Of a stretch of DNA of 64,000 bases, positions 45,584 to 54,103 are shown piece after piece. Location of the stretch: positions 91,215 through 155,214 of the forward strand of contig CAJUIX010000005.1 in the NCBI GenBank assembly GCA_910586665.1, read 5' to 3'. The notes below the pieces were generated by a model. That model was given only the letters and a program-made list of their open reading frames with translations. It had not been told where the DNA came from and did no database searches. The position numbers and the translations under genes are program-made. This stretch comes from an uncultured Duncaniella sp. (GTDB taxonomy: Bacteria > Bacteroidota > Bacteroidia > Bacteroidales > Muribaculaceae). Positions within the stretch are counted from its first letter, which is position 1; each line of letters starts with the position of its first letter.

Positions 45584-47044
45584 ATGGAGATAAAAGACCT
45601 TCAACCGCGTGAGGTTTTCTCGATTTTCGAAGAGATTACCAAAATACCCCGTCCTTCAAAGAAGGAGGAGAAAATCCGTGAGTATCTTCTTGACTTCGCC
45701 AAGAAACACAATCTCGCAGTCAAGACCGACAAAGTCGGCAATGTCGTCATCAGCAAGCCGGCCACTACCGGCCACGAGGACGCACCGACCGTGATAATGC
45801 AGGGACACATGGACATGGTGTGTGAGTCTAACGACAAGTCATTCGACTTCACCACCACACCCATCCCCACCGTGGTCGACGGCGACTGGATCCGCACCAA
45901 CGGCACCACCCTCGGTGCTGACAACGGCATCGGCATGGCAGCAGCACTCGCCGCACTCACTGACGACAGCTACGAGCACGGTCCCCTCGAGGCACTCTTC
46001 ACTGTCGACGAGGAAACCGGCATGACGGGAGCCAACAACCTCGGCCCCGACATGATCAGCGGCACCATGCTCCTCAATCTCGACTCCGAGGACGACGCTG
46101 AAATCTTCGTCGGCTGCGCCGGCGGCGTCGACACCCAGGCCTTCTTCACCTACAAGCGCTCCTTCGCCCCCAAGGACTTCCTCTATTTCAGAATCAACAT
46201 CGAAGGCCTCAACGGCGGTCACTCCGGCGGCGACATCCACCTCGGCCGCGCCAATGCCAACAAACTCCTCGCCCGCTTCCTCTTCCTCCTCTCAGGCAAG
46301 CATGAGGTAGTCGTGTCCGAAATCGACGGCGGCAACCTCCGCAACGCCATCCCCCGCGCAAGCCACGCTGTCATCGGCGTCCACACCTCGCGCAAGGAGG
46401 AAGTACGCGTGATGCTCAACCACTTCATCGCTGACCTCGAAAACGAATACCAGGGTCTCGAACCCAACCTCAAGGTGACAATGGAGAGCGTCGATACCCC
46501 CGACTTCACCATCGACCAGGCCACATCGACCAGCCTCATCCGCGCCCTCTATTCCGCACCCCACGGAGTCATCTCCATGAGCCGCGAGCTTGAAGGCCTC
46601 GTAGAGACCTCGACCAACCTTGCCTCTGTCAAGATGAAGGACAACGACACTATCGTCGTCACCACCAGCCAGCGCAGCTCCGTCGAGTCGCGCAAGTGGG
46701 ACATCGCCCGCCAGGTCGAGGCCCTCTTCCTCCTTGCAGGTGCAAGAGTCGAGCACGGCGACGGCTATCCCGGCTGGCAGCCCAACCTCGAGTCACCTAT
46801 CATGAAGATCAGCCGCGACGCCTACAAGGAACTCTACGGCGTGACTCCCGCTATCAAGGCCATCCATGCCGGCCTCGAGTGCGGACTCTTCCTCACGAAG
46901 TACCCCCACCTCGACATGGCGTCCTTCGGCCCGACCCTCCGCGACGTCCACTCTCCTTCGGAGCGCATGTATATCCCCGCAGTCGAGCGCTTCTGGGGCC
47001 AGCTCAAACGCACCCTCGAAAAAGTAGGCGAACTTAAGAAGTAA
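45584..47044 (+). CDS. pepD: Aminoacyl-histidine dipeptidase PepD (M20)
   Basis: A 486-residue metallopeptidase of the carnosinase/PepD group. Metal-binding motifs are MQGHMDMV, LGADNGIGMA and VDEETGMTGA; the dimerisation domain lies about residues 205-380, and the C-terminal GLECGLF and DVHSPSERM match the family. It hydrolyses dipeptides, typically Xaa-His, in the cytoplasm. No signal peptide. Monocistronic. Confidence 0.95.
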   Translation: MEIKDLQPREVFSIFEEITKIPRPSKKEEKIREYLLDFAKKHNLAVKTDKVGNVVISKPATTGHEDAPTVIMQGHMDMVCESNDKSFDFTTTPIPTVVDGDWIRTNGTTLGADNGIGMAAALAALTDDSYEHGPLEALFTVDEETGMTGANNLGPDMISGTMLLNLDSEDDAEIFVGCAGGVDTQAFFTYKRSFAPKDFLYFRINIEGLNGGHSGGDIHLGRANANKLLARFLFLLSGKHEVVVSEIDGGNLRNAIPRASHAVIGVHTSRKEEVRVMLNHFIADLENEYQGLEPNLKVTMESVDTPDFTIDQATSTSLIRALYSAPHGVISMSRELEGLVETSTNLASVKMKDNDTIVVTTSQRSSVESRKWDIARQVEALFLLAGARVEHGDGYPGWQPNLESPIMKISRDAYKELYGVTPAIKAIHAGLECGLFLTKYPHLDMASFGPTLRDVHSPSERMYIPAVERFWGQLKRTLEKVGELKK

Positions 47045-47206
47045 GCCCCGGACCATCGTCTCATCCCCCACCCTTTATCTGCAACACCCACGACTGACGT
47101 CGTCCATCAATTCTCTCCCGGTCTGCGGCGAAACGGTCGGTCCGTCTCGCCGGGATACATAGATATTAAACTTTCACGCATAAAAAGCGTCCAATAATCA
47201 GGCGTA

Positions 47207-47248
47207 ATGCGGTCCCGGAGCGGGCAGCGGCTCTCTCCGGGACCGCAT
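47207..47248. repeat. Perfect 14-bp inverted repeat
   Basis: ATGCGGTCCCGGAG (47207-47220) and CTCCGGGACCGCAT (47235-47248) with a 14-base loop. No T-run follows on either strand, so it is not a typical terminator. Confidence 0.8.
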
Positions 47249-47338
47249 GAGACCCTGAATCATCACTCATATCAGAGATAATTATCCCCCCTGCGCCTTG
47301 TGGCGCGCAAGGGAATTGTTGTACTAAACAGATATTTT

Positions 47339-48070
47339 ATGCTTAGACGTTTCGCTCTGCTGACACTCGCGGCACTCTTCTCGTCGGTCATTTTTTCGAA
47401 AAACGAAGAAAACCCTCTCACAACAAAGACCGACAGCCTTACCATAGCCGCAGTGATGGCAGATTGTGAAAATCTTCTCTCCGACACAATAATCACACTC
47501 ACGGAGGACGATTTTAATGAGGTGGCCCAACGACTCGGTGTCGAGGTAGCCGCCATCAAAGCAGTAGTTGAAATCGAAGCCGGACGCACCCACCAAGGCT
47601 TCGCCGCACCCGGCAAACCGCTGGTCAACTTTGACCTGACAATGTTTCGCCGCTTCGCCACCCGCCGTGGTGTAAACCTTGCCAAATACAGCAAGTCGCA
47701 CTCGGTGGTCTTCACTTCGTCGAAAGGCTCGCAGGCACGGGCACACCGCCGCCTCGAGGCTGCCAAGACCATAAACCACAAAGCCGCTATCGAAGGCACG
47801 TTCTGGGGAATGTTTCAGATAGGTGGCTTCAACTGGAAGAAATGCGGCACAGAGAGCCTCGAAGACTTCGTCTGCCGGATGTCACGCTCCGAGCGCGACC
47901 AGCTCGAACTCTTTGCCGAGTTTATCATTAACACAGGGCTTCTGAAGCACCTGAAGAGTAAAAACTGGGCTTCATTCGCCCGCGGTTACAACGGTCCCGG
48001 CTATGCCAGGCGTGCCTATCACACCCGCATGGCACAGGCCTACGCCCGCCATAGCAAACAAGCAAACTAA
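47339..48070 (+). CDS. N-acetylmuramidase-like protein (DUF3380)
   Basis: A 243-residue protein. ATG 47339 is preferred to GTG 47300 because a signal-like stretch (MLRRFALLTLAALFSSVIFS) begins there. The C-terminal domain has VAAIKAVVEIEAGRTHQGF with the likely catalytic Glu, NFDLTMFRRF, and GTFWGMFQIGGFNWKKCG followed by WASFARGYNGPGY, matching N-acetylmuramidase of phage endolysins and secreted hydrolases. It probably cleaves peptidoglycan between MurNAc and GlcNAc. It is followed 16 bases later by the nuclease gene, a likely operon. Confidence 0.85.
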   Translation: MLRRFALLTLAALFSSVIFSKNEENPLTTKTDSLTIAAVMADCENLLSDTIITLTEDDFNEVAQRLGVEVAAIKAVVEIEAGRTHQGFAAPGKPLVNFDLTMFRRFATRRGVNLAKYSKSHSVVFTSSKGSQARAHRRLEAAKTINHKAAIEGTFWGMFQIGGFNWKKCGTESLEDFVCRMSRSERDQLELFAEFIINTGLLKHLKSKNWASFARGYNGPGYARRAYHTRMAQAYARHSKQAN

Positions 48071-48086
48071 AACCCTAATTTACACG

Positions 48087-48896
48087 ATGAAACGCTCTCT
48101 AATCACGCTCCTTATCGGCGCCGCCTCTATCTCTGCCTTCGGCTGGGGACAGAAGGGGCACGATGTGACCGCATGTATAGCCGAAAAGCATCTAACACCA
48201 GCCACACGCCATGCCGTCGACTCAATCCTCGAGGGACGCTCGATAATCTACTGGTCAAACTGGCTTGACAACGCGAGCCATACCCGCGACTACGCCTACA
48301 CAAAGACCTGGCACTACAAGAATGTAGACGAAGGTGAACGCTACGAGGAGGCACAGGCCAACCCTGCCGGCGACGCCGTCACAGCCATAAAGGCACAAAT
48401 CGAGACCCTAACGGGGGACAAGCCTTCGTTTGAAGACTCACAGCTGGCCATGAAGATACTCATCCACGTCGTGGGCGACCTCCACCAGCCGCTCCACATG
48501 GGCCACGCCACCGACCTCGGCGGCAACCGCGTGCCCGTCAAGTATTTCGGACGCGACACCAACCTCCACTCAGTCTGGGACTCGTCGATACCCGAATCGG
48601 CCCACAAGTGGAGCTACAGCGAATGGCAGGATCAGATTGACCGCCTCTCCCCCGAGGCCCAGGCCGAAGTCATCGCCGGATCCATCGACGACTGGGCTAA
48701 ACAAAACGTCGCCCTCAGCGCGAATGTCTACCGCGACTTCCAGCCCGGGAAGAAAATCTCATACGACGAAGTGGCCAAATGGACTCCGACGGTCGAGACA
48801 CAGTTTCTCAACGGAGGCCTCCGTCTCGCCCACATCCTCAACCTCATCTTCGACCCCGGCTACCGCGCCTCCAACCCCTACCCTATATTGAAATAA
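48087..48896 (+). CDS. S1/P1-type nuclease, secreted
   Basis: A 269-residue secreted enzyme. Signal peptide cleavage after ISAFG leaves a mature N-terminal Trp (WGQKGHDVTACIAE), a zinc ligand in this family. Other zinc ligands are in HVVGDLHQPLHMGHATDLGGN and the late NLHSVWDSSI. S1/P1 nucleases degrade single-stranded DNA and RNA and remove 3'-phosphates, using three zinc ions. ATG 48087 is chosen because the signal peptide starts there; the frame from 48003 overlaps the muramidase gene. Confidence 0.93.
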   Translation: MKRSLITLLIGAASISAFGWGQKGHDVTACIAEKHLTPATRHAVDSILEGRSIIYWSNWLDNASHTRDYAYTKTWHYKNVDEGERYEEAQANPAGDAVTAIKAQIETLTGDKPSFEDSQLAMKILIHVVGDLHQPLHMGHATDLGGNRVPVKYFGRDTNLHSVWDSSIPESAHKWSYSEWQDQIDRLSPEAQAEVIAGSIDDWAKQNVALSANVYRDFQPGKKISYDEVAKWTPTVETQFLNGGLRLAHILNLIFDPGYRASNPYPILK

Positions 48897-49053
48897 ACCA
48901 CCTTATTTATATAGAGTACCCGTCTCGAGTTTAAAGCAGCCGACGAATATTTTAGAACATACGCGAAATCCACTCTCCGCATCCACAATGCAGACGGATT
49001 CCGGCAAAAATGCAAAAAATGACATAGGATTATAAAAAAAACTGTTGTAAAAT

Positions 49054-49084
49054 TTTGCCAATTCAAAAATAAGCCCTACCTTTG
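49054..49084 (+). promoter_or_regulatory. Promoter of tRNA-Gln
   Basis: TTTG at 49054-49057, 19 bases, TACCTTTG at 49077-49084, 49 bases before the tRNA. Confidence 0.75.
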
Positions 49085-49133
49085 CAGCGTCAAAAGGGAA
49101 ACAATGGCACCCGCTTGACAAAGACATAAAAAT

Positions 49134-49204
49134 TGCCTTGTGGTGTAATGGTAGCACGTCGGATTCTGGTTCCGCCTGTGAGGGTTCGAATCCTTCCAAG
49201 GCAA
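49134..49204 (+). tRNA. tRNA-Gln (anticodon CTG)
   Basis: A 71-base cloverleaf: acceptor TGCCTTG/CAAGGCA, a T arm with GAGGG, TTCGAAT and CCTTC, and an anticodon loop TTCTGGT. The anticodon stem has one T-C mismatch at its outer pair. CCA is not encoded. Its 3' end marks the left edge of an AT-richer mobile region, as is usual for tRNA attachment sites. Confidence 0.93.
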
Positions 49205-49479
49205 CACAAAGAAAGAGCTAAGTCGCTAAGATTTAGCTCTTCCTTCATTTTTATCCCTTGCGCAAATATTAAAAATTGTATTTTTGATACTTATTTGATA
49301 CTTTTATAAAATCAGTGGTAGGTTGCTACACTATCAAAAGTTTCAAATTCAAGGCTCACGAACACTCATAAGGTGTTGGTTGTTTATGTTATCGAGTGCT
49401 AAAATTTCATCACGTTTCAACAAGTTTGATTGAGATTGATTGGCTCTCATAGTTACAAACCCGATAACACAACACCCCA
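49205..49479. other. Left junction of the integrated element
   Basis: Between tRNA-Gln and the first element gene. It holds a terminator (49213-49241) and a direct repeat of TTTGATACTT (49283-49292 and 49294-49303) that could be integrase or excisionase binding sites. No integrase remnant was recognised. Confidence 0.5.
49213..49241 (+). terminator. Terminator after tRNA-Gln
   Basis: AAGAGCTAA (49213-49221) pairs with TTAGCTCTT (49233-49241); CCTTCATTTTT follows. Confidence 0.7.
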
Positions 49480-50604
49480 ATGCCCCACCCAACGACATTC
49501 CGAGATGTTGCGCCGATACTTGAGGATTTGCGCGAGAAAATCAAGATTCCCCAGATAGTTAAGTCTGATATGTCATACCGCAAGATTATCGCAGAATACA
49601 CGGACATATTATGCTCCTTGGATATTGAATCCGTAACAATAGAAACCCACTCTCTTGGAGAGATTGGCCGTGTACTGGCTGATGCGGTGCGCAACTACTG
49701 TGCTGAAATAGCCTGCCGGATTCAGACATTCAGAGAAACATTTTCACCACTTGATAAGAAAAATCGATCGAAGCGTGATGAATTCGATGACTACGATATT
49801 GAGTTTCTTTTCAGAGAACTTGATTCTCTTCAAAGTCAAGCCATATTATATAAAGGTTGTCTGATTGCCCGTAATAAGCTACCGATGCCTTCTGATTACA
49901 CAATGCCAAATGTCAATCGAGATATATTCGCATACAATCTTGACGAGACAAGAGAAAACTGGCTGAAACAAAAACGCAAATTCCTTGACGCTCTCCGAAA
50001 AAGCATCGAGTTTGATGAATTCATTGAACTTGATACGCCGCCGATATACAGCCGTTTGCGCTATGTATGCGCTAAAATCTTACAAACGACAGAGCGCTAC
50101 TTTCCACCATGTGAGATTCAGCTTCATAAGCGAATGACTGAAACATTCGAGAAATACCTTCAGCGACCCGGTGGAAGCTATGTCAGAAAGGTTGTGGAGA
50201 TTGTCCAAACTCCAACCGAAACCAATAATAAACAAAACTGGGAGGGAGAGTTATTCCCTATGATTCTCGTATCAGAACTATACAGTGTCTGTTATGATGT
50301 GTTCGACAACCCAACAGAAACGCAATTCCATTCATCGTTGAATTTGCACGGCAAGCATGAGCCTATCAGAATAAAGCCAAAGCAGACCATCAAGGCTTGC
50401 TATCTTATATCGAAACTCTATGAGATTGTTCCGGCAAAACAAAAGACAGCATGGCGCGAAGACATACTCGACCACCTCGGCATAGATTGGAGCTACTATG
50501 AAAAGAAGTATTGCCATCCCCGTGGAAGCGAGGCAAGCGCATCAAGCCGGGCATACGCAGACGAGGTTGATGCAATCTTCAGAAACCACAGAAAACGAGC
50601 CTGA
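49480..50604 (+). CDS. Hypothetical protein at the element's left end
   Basis: A 374-residue protein without signal peptide or membrane helix. It is mostly helical and charged, with segments such as DFDDYDIEFLFRELDSLQSQ-like sequence near residue 105 and a C-terminal YLISKLYEIVPAKQKTAWREDILDHLGIDWSYYEKKY. The end of the protein resembles the helical RteC-like or regulatory proteins of Bacteroides elements only in a general way, so no family is assigned. It lies where such elements often carry their integrase or a regulator. A strong terminator follows. Confidence 0.7.
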   Translation: MPHPTTFRDVAPILEDLREKIKIPQIVKSDMSYRKIIAEYTDILCSLDIESVTIETHSLGEIGRVLADAVRNYCAEIACRIQTFRETFSPLDKKNRSKRDEFDDYDIEFLFRELDSLQSQAILYKGCLIARNKLPMPSDYTMPNVNRDIFAYNLDETRENWLKQKRKFLDALRKSIEFDEFIELDTPPIYSRLRYVCAKILQTTERYFPPCEIQLHKRMTETFEKYLQRPGGSYVRKVVEIVQTPTETNNKQNWEGELFPMILVSELYSVCYDVFDNPTETQFHSSLNLHGKHEPIRIKPKQTIKACYLISKLYEIVPAKQKTAWREDILDHLGIDWSYYEKKYCHPRGSEASASSRAYADEVDAIFRNHRKRA

Positions 50605-50679
50605 AACTCAAAGCGACTTAAAGACACCACTCGTGCACCACTTTCACCACTTGAAAATCCACTTTTGAAACCTTATTGG

Positions 50680-50720
50680 ACTACCCGTTAGAGCTTGATA
50701 CTCTGACGGGTAGTTTAGTT
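50680..50720 (+). terminator. Terminator after the first element gene
   Basis: ACTACCCGTTAGAG (50680-50693) and CTCTGACGGGTAGT (50701-50714) match at 13 of 14 positions with one wobble pair; TTAGTTTTG follows. Confidence 0.85.
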
Positions 50721-50765
50721 TTGTACATACGCAGATACCACATACACACCACTCATAACCGGCAG

Positions 50766-50773
50766 TAATTTTG
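50766..50773 (+). promoter_or_regulatory. -7 box of the mobilisation gene cluster
   Basis: TAATTTTG, 70 bases before the DUF3853 start. No clear -33 element. Confidence 0.45.
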
Positions 50774-50842
50774 CAGTGTCCGGGAGTTACTCGGATACGC
50801 TCTCTCGGAGGGCGGAAAGTAAAACTTAATACCACACTGCGT

Positions 50843-51162
50843 ATGACAAAAGACCAGTTACTCAAACAACCCTTTGGCAGTTCACCGGGGAACAATTCCT
50901 TGAACTGCTCAACCTCAACCACACCGAAGAGCCTCAGATTCAGAATGAGGTTTCCGAAACGAAATCCCGAACCTATGTCTATGGCATAGCCGGACTATGC
51001 AAGCTGTTCCAATGTAGCAAATCCACAGCACACCGTATCAAGAACAGCGGTGTCATCAAAGATGCCATAACACAGACCGGGCGCAAAATCATTATTGATG
51101 CGGAGCTTGCTCTGGAAAAACTCCGCTCATCAAAGAAAGGAGGCCGCCGATGCAAGAACTGA
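50843..51162 (+). pseudogene. DUF3853 family protein, frameshifted
   Basis: The gene starts MTKDQLLKQ in one frame and continues in another as LWQFTGEQFLELLNL and YVYGIAGLCKLFQCSKSTAH, the typical DUF3853 sequence with a helix-turn-helix-like C-terminal half (KSTAHRIKNSGVIKDAITQTGRKI). The switch lies within 50867-50875, at ACCCTTTGG, and is explained by loss of one base. DUF3853 proteins occur at the start of Bacteroides mobilisable elements beside the RecA-like ATPase and probably bind DNA. The last 13 bases overlap the ATPase start. As it stands, translation stops after about 49 codons. Confidence 0.8.
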
Positions 51163-52058
51163 AAGAGAACATTCTCCGAATATGGGAGGAAAAGCAGTTG
51201 AGAATAACCGATGAGATTCAGACCGCACCGGAGGTGCTGTATGCCAACGGCAGCGTTATCGGCACACTTGGCAATTTCTCGGCATCGACAGGCAAAGCCA
51301 AGAGCAAAAAGACATTCAACGTGGCGGCGATTGTCGGGGCATCGCTCGTTAACGGCAAGGTGTTGGGTTACACCGCTGAGTTTCCCGATGACAAGCGCAC
51401 AATCCTCTATTTCGATACTGAGCAAAGCCCGTATCACTGCCAAAAGGTCATGGAGAGAGCCTTACGTTTGGCAAAGTTGCCGACCGACATTCACCCGGAG
51501 CGATTGAAATTCGCAGCCCTGCGTCAGCTCACACCGACATTGCGCCTTGAAGTCATTGAACAGGCGATAATCAGCACTCCCGAAGTGGGATTGGTCGTGA
51601 TTGACGGTGTGCGAGACCTTATGTATGACATCAACTGCGCCAAGGAATCGACAGACCTTATCGGCAAACTCATGGAGTGGACGGACAAATACCAGATACA
51701 TATCCACACGGTATTGCATCTCAACAAGAGCGATGACAACGCCCGTGGTCATGTAGGCACGGAGCTTAACAACAAGGCCGAAACGGTGTTGCAGGTAAGT
51801 CGCAGCAAAACCGATGATACCGTGTCGGAGGTATGCGCCGCCATGATACGCGCCGCCGAGTTTGAGCCGTTCGCCTTTCGTGTAAATGATTCCGGATTGC
51901 CGGAGATAGCCAACGGATATGTGTTCACAGAACCGGGCAAGAAAGCCTCAGTCCCATTTCCATACAAGGAATTGAGCGAGGAACAACACCGTGAGGCTCT
52001 CGACGTGGTATTCGCCAACGGTTCGATAAAGGTTGTCGCAACTTCGAGGCGGCATTGA
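51150..52058 (+). CDS. RecA-like ATPase of a mobilisable element, C-terminus lost by frameshift
   Basis: The open frame encodes 302 residues. The core has a RecA-type nucleotide loop (STGKAKSKKTFNVAAI), the strands TILYFDTEQSP and LVVIDGVRDLMYD (Walker B), and HTVLHLNKSDDNARGHVGTEL. It resembles the AAA/RepA-like ATPases paired with DUF3853 and primase genes, probably for element replication. Near 52019 the frame shifts by one base: the natural continuation, FDKGCRNFEAALKAGY to IYNPNFYY, is in another frame and stops at 52192. The last 55 or so residues are therefore missing. Confidence 0.8.
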   Translation: MQELKENILRIWEEKQLRITDEIQTAPEVLYANGSVIGTLGNFSASTGKAKSKKTFNVAAIVGASLVNGKVLGYTAEFPDDKRTILYFDTEQSPYHCQKVMERALRLAKLPTDIHPERLKFAALRQLTPTLRLEVIEQAIISTPEVGLVVIDGVRDLMYDINCAKESTDLIGKLMEWTDKYQIHIHTVLHLNKSDDNARGHVGTELNNKAETVLQVSRSKTDDTVSEVCAAMIRAAEFEPFAFRVNDSGLPEIANGYVFTEPGKKASVPFPYKELSEEQHREALDVVFANGSIKVVATSRRH

Positions 52059-52207
52059 AAGCCGGATACGCCGCCTGCGGACATTCATATTCCAACAACA
52101 AGGTAAAGGGATTGAAAAACTTTCTCGACTATAAGGATATGATTCGCTACGAGAACCGGGAGTATATCTACAATCCGAATTTCTACTATTGAGACCCCAC
52201 CCATATT

Positions 52208-52259
52208 TTGGTTTGGTTTAGCAAAGGACATATATAATAGGAGCTGAACCAAAAACCAA
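52208..52259 (+). promoter_or_regulatory. Imperfect hairpin before the primase gene
   Basis: TTGGTTTGGTTTAGC (52208-52222) can pair with GCTGAACCAAAAACCAA (52243-52259). The role is unknown. Confidence 0.4.
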
Positions 52260-52282
52260 GCAACTTAAACATTATATAACCC

Positions 52283-53170
52283 ATGTTGAAAGAGATAAAA
52301 TCTATCCCTTTAGCCGATTTCTTGTCCAAACTCGGACACGAGCCGGCATCGAGAAAGGGAGCAAGACTATGGTATAAGTCGCCATTGCGACAAGAGCATA
52401 CACCGTCATTCAAGGTCGATACATCGCTCAACTGCTGGTATGATTTCGGACTTGGCAAAGGCGGCAATATCATTGACCTCGCTGCCGAGATATATCAGTC
52501 AACAGACTTGCGCTATCTCAAGCGCTGCATCACTAACCGTTGCCCTGTGCCATCGGTGCCGACAGTCGCTTCCTCTTTTCCTCAGCGACACTCTGCACCG
52601 ACAATCCAGAGTTTTGAGGTCGTGCCATTGGAACACCGCGCACTTGTCGCATACCTCCAACAGCGTGGTGTTCCGGCACACATCGCCAAGACGAACTGCC
52701 AAGAGGCGTATTACAGCGTCAAAGGTAAATCTTATTTTGCCGTGGCTTTCAGTAATGTCAGCGGCGGCTGGGACCTGCGCAATAAGTATTTCAAAGGTTG
52801 CCGAGGACGCAAGGATATCTCATATCTGCCGTATTCAAGAGACGGCCCGTCTACAGAGTGTGCCGTGTTCGAGGGATTTATTGATTACCTATCGGCTCTA
52901 ACACTCGGCATAATCACGGGCAATGATGTCGTGGTTCTCAACTCGGTTGTCAATGTCAACAAGGCGATACCATACCTCAACGGTTACACCGCCATTAACT
53001 GCTACCTTGACAACGACAATGCCGGAAGAACAGCATTATCCGAGTTGACCGCCATATATGGCTCAACCGTGATTGATCGCTCCACACTCTACTCTGGGTT
53101 CAACGACCTAAACGAGCATCTCGTAAATCAAATTTCTAAAATCACCCAAAATGACAATGAAAACAAATAA
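52283..53170 (+). CDS. Primase-like protein with CHC2-type and toprim domains
   Basis: A 295-residue protein. The N-terminal region (PLADFLSKLGHEPASRKGARLWYKSPLR...TPSFKVDTSLNCWYDFGLGKGGNIIDLA) is the CHC2-like domain used in Bacteroides elements, though with few Cys residues. The toprim domain has EGFIDYLSAL, VVLNSVVNVNKA and CYLDNDNAGRTAL. It would make primers for single-strand replication of the element. It is followed by the DUF3408 gene with a short overlap. Confidence 0.87.
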   Translation: MLKEIKSIPLADFLSKLGHEPASRKGARLWYKSPLRQEHTPSFKVDTSLNCWYDFGLGKGGNIIDLAAEIYQSTDLRYLKRCITNRCPVPSVPTVASSFPQRHSAPTIQSFEVVPLEHRALVAYLQQRGVPAHIAKTNCQEAYYSVKGKSYFAVAFSNVSGGWDLRNKYFKGCRGRKDISYLPYSRDGPSTECAVFEGFIDYLSALTLGIITGNDVVVLNSVVNVNKAIPYLNGYTAINCYLDNDNAGRTALSELTAIYGSTVIDRSTLYSGFNDLNEHLVNQISKITQNDNENK

Positions 53171-53537
53171 CACCAATAAAATTATGAATACCGATAATTT
53201 CAACAACTCAACTCCTGCTGTCAACAGCGATAACACCGCTGACAGCGCCAATCTGTTCAACGATGGACAGGCTAACACCGCCCAGCCGAAGCAACAGCGA
53301 ATCGGCAAGCAACAGCGCAAATCAGATTTCGCCGAGTTCAAGTCAACATACCTCACTCCGACAAAGCTGGTGAAACGCCATCCTGTCAACATCGAGGAAG
53401 AGGTGTGGGTGCAACTTGAACGCATCGCCCGAATCCTCGGCGACCGTGGCGCCAATGTCGGCAGCTATATAAATGCAGTGCTTGCCGAGCATCTGAATTC
53501 CTATGCCGACGACATCGAAATATGGCGCAAACTCTGA
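53151..53537 (+). CDS. DUF3408 family protein
   Basis: A 128-residue protein. The N-terminal half is Asn/Gln-rich and probably disordered. The C-terminal half (TPTKLVKRHPVNIEEEVWVQLERIARILGDRGANVGSYINAVLAEHL) is a ribbon-helix-helix-like domain characteristic of DUF3408, found in mobilisable and conjugative Bacteroides elements as a DNA-binding accessory. The start could also be the Met at 53157 or 53184. It lies before the structured gap that precedes the mob genes. Confidence 0.8.
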   Translation: MTMKTNNTNKIMNTDNFNNSTPAVNSDNTADSANLFNDGQANTAQPKQQRIGKQQRKSDFAEFKSTYLTPTKLVKRHPVNIEEEVWVQLERIARILGDRGANVGSYINAVLAEHLNSYADDIEIWRKL

Positions 53538-53564
53538 TAGATAATCGCCGGATTTAAGCGACTA

Positions 53565-53705
53565 ACCGGGGCTGGCAACTCCTGCAAGGACAGGTTTGCA
53601 GTATATGCTGCGCAGCTCTGAAAAGTTGGTAGGGCAAGATACCTTTCGGGTGTACCGAAAGGGGGCAATCCGACCGCCATGCGGAGTATTGCCAGCCTCC
53701 CGGTG
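53565..53705 (+). other. Structured intergenic region, candidate oriT or RNA
   Basis: Outer arms GGCTGGCAA (53570-53578) and TTGCCAGCC (53689-53697), both flanked by CCGGG-type bases, enclose two local hairpins: CTGCAA/TTGCAG (53582-53601) and the perfect CCTTTCGG/CCGAAAGG with loop GTGTA (53642-53662). It lies directly upstream of mobC, where oriT is often found. Confidence 0.55.
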
Positions 53706-53752
53706 GTCGCATTAACCGGTATAACCGTTACACTGACTATAATCATACGAAT

Positions 53753-54103
53753 ATGGGAAAACCCACAGGACGGCCGCCATTGGGAGCGGCGAAACGTGAC
53801 AGACAAATCAAGGTGAGTTTCAACGATACGGAGTTTGACATCATCGACATCAAGGCATCCCGTGCCGGGCTTAGCCGCTCGGAATATGTGAGAGCCGGAG
53901 CATTGAACGCCGAGGTCAGCGGAGTGCTGTCAGATGAGGAAAGGATGCTGCTCTACGAGCTTAAAAAACTCGGTCCGAACCTCAATCAGATAGCCCACCA
54001 TGCCAATGCCGATGGATATTTATCCGTGGCTGCAAAGTCTGAAAATATAGTTGACTGCATCGCAGGATTCATCTTAAAACTCAAGAACCGCATAAAAATA
54101 TGA
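53753..54103 (+). CDS. mobC: MobC-like relaxosome accessory protein
   Basis: A 116-residue basic protein. The N-terminal part (RQIKVSFNDTEFDIIDIKASRAGLSRSEYVRAGAL) fits the ribbon-helix-helix fold of MobC, and LKKLGPNLNQIAHHANADG is the conserved C-terminal motif. MobC helps the relaxase melt DNA at oriT. Its stop overlaps the relaxase start by four bases. Confidence 0.9.
   Translation: MGKPTGRPPLGAAKRDRQIKVSFNDTEFDIIDIKASRAGLSRSEYVRAGALNAEVSGVLSDEERMLLYELKKLGPNLNQIAHHANADGYLSVAAKSENIVDCIAGFILKLKNRIKI

Noticed and set aside
50860..50880. Programmed -1 frameshifting in the DUF3853 gene
   Set aside because: ACCCTTTGG in the zero frame is not a standard X-XXY-YYZ slippery heptamer and no downstream structure was seen; a lost base is simpler.
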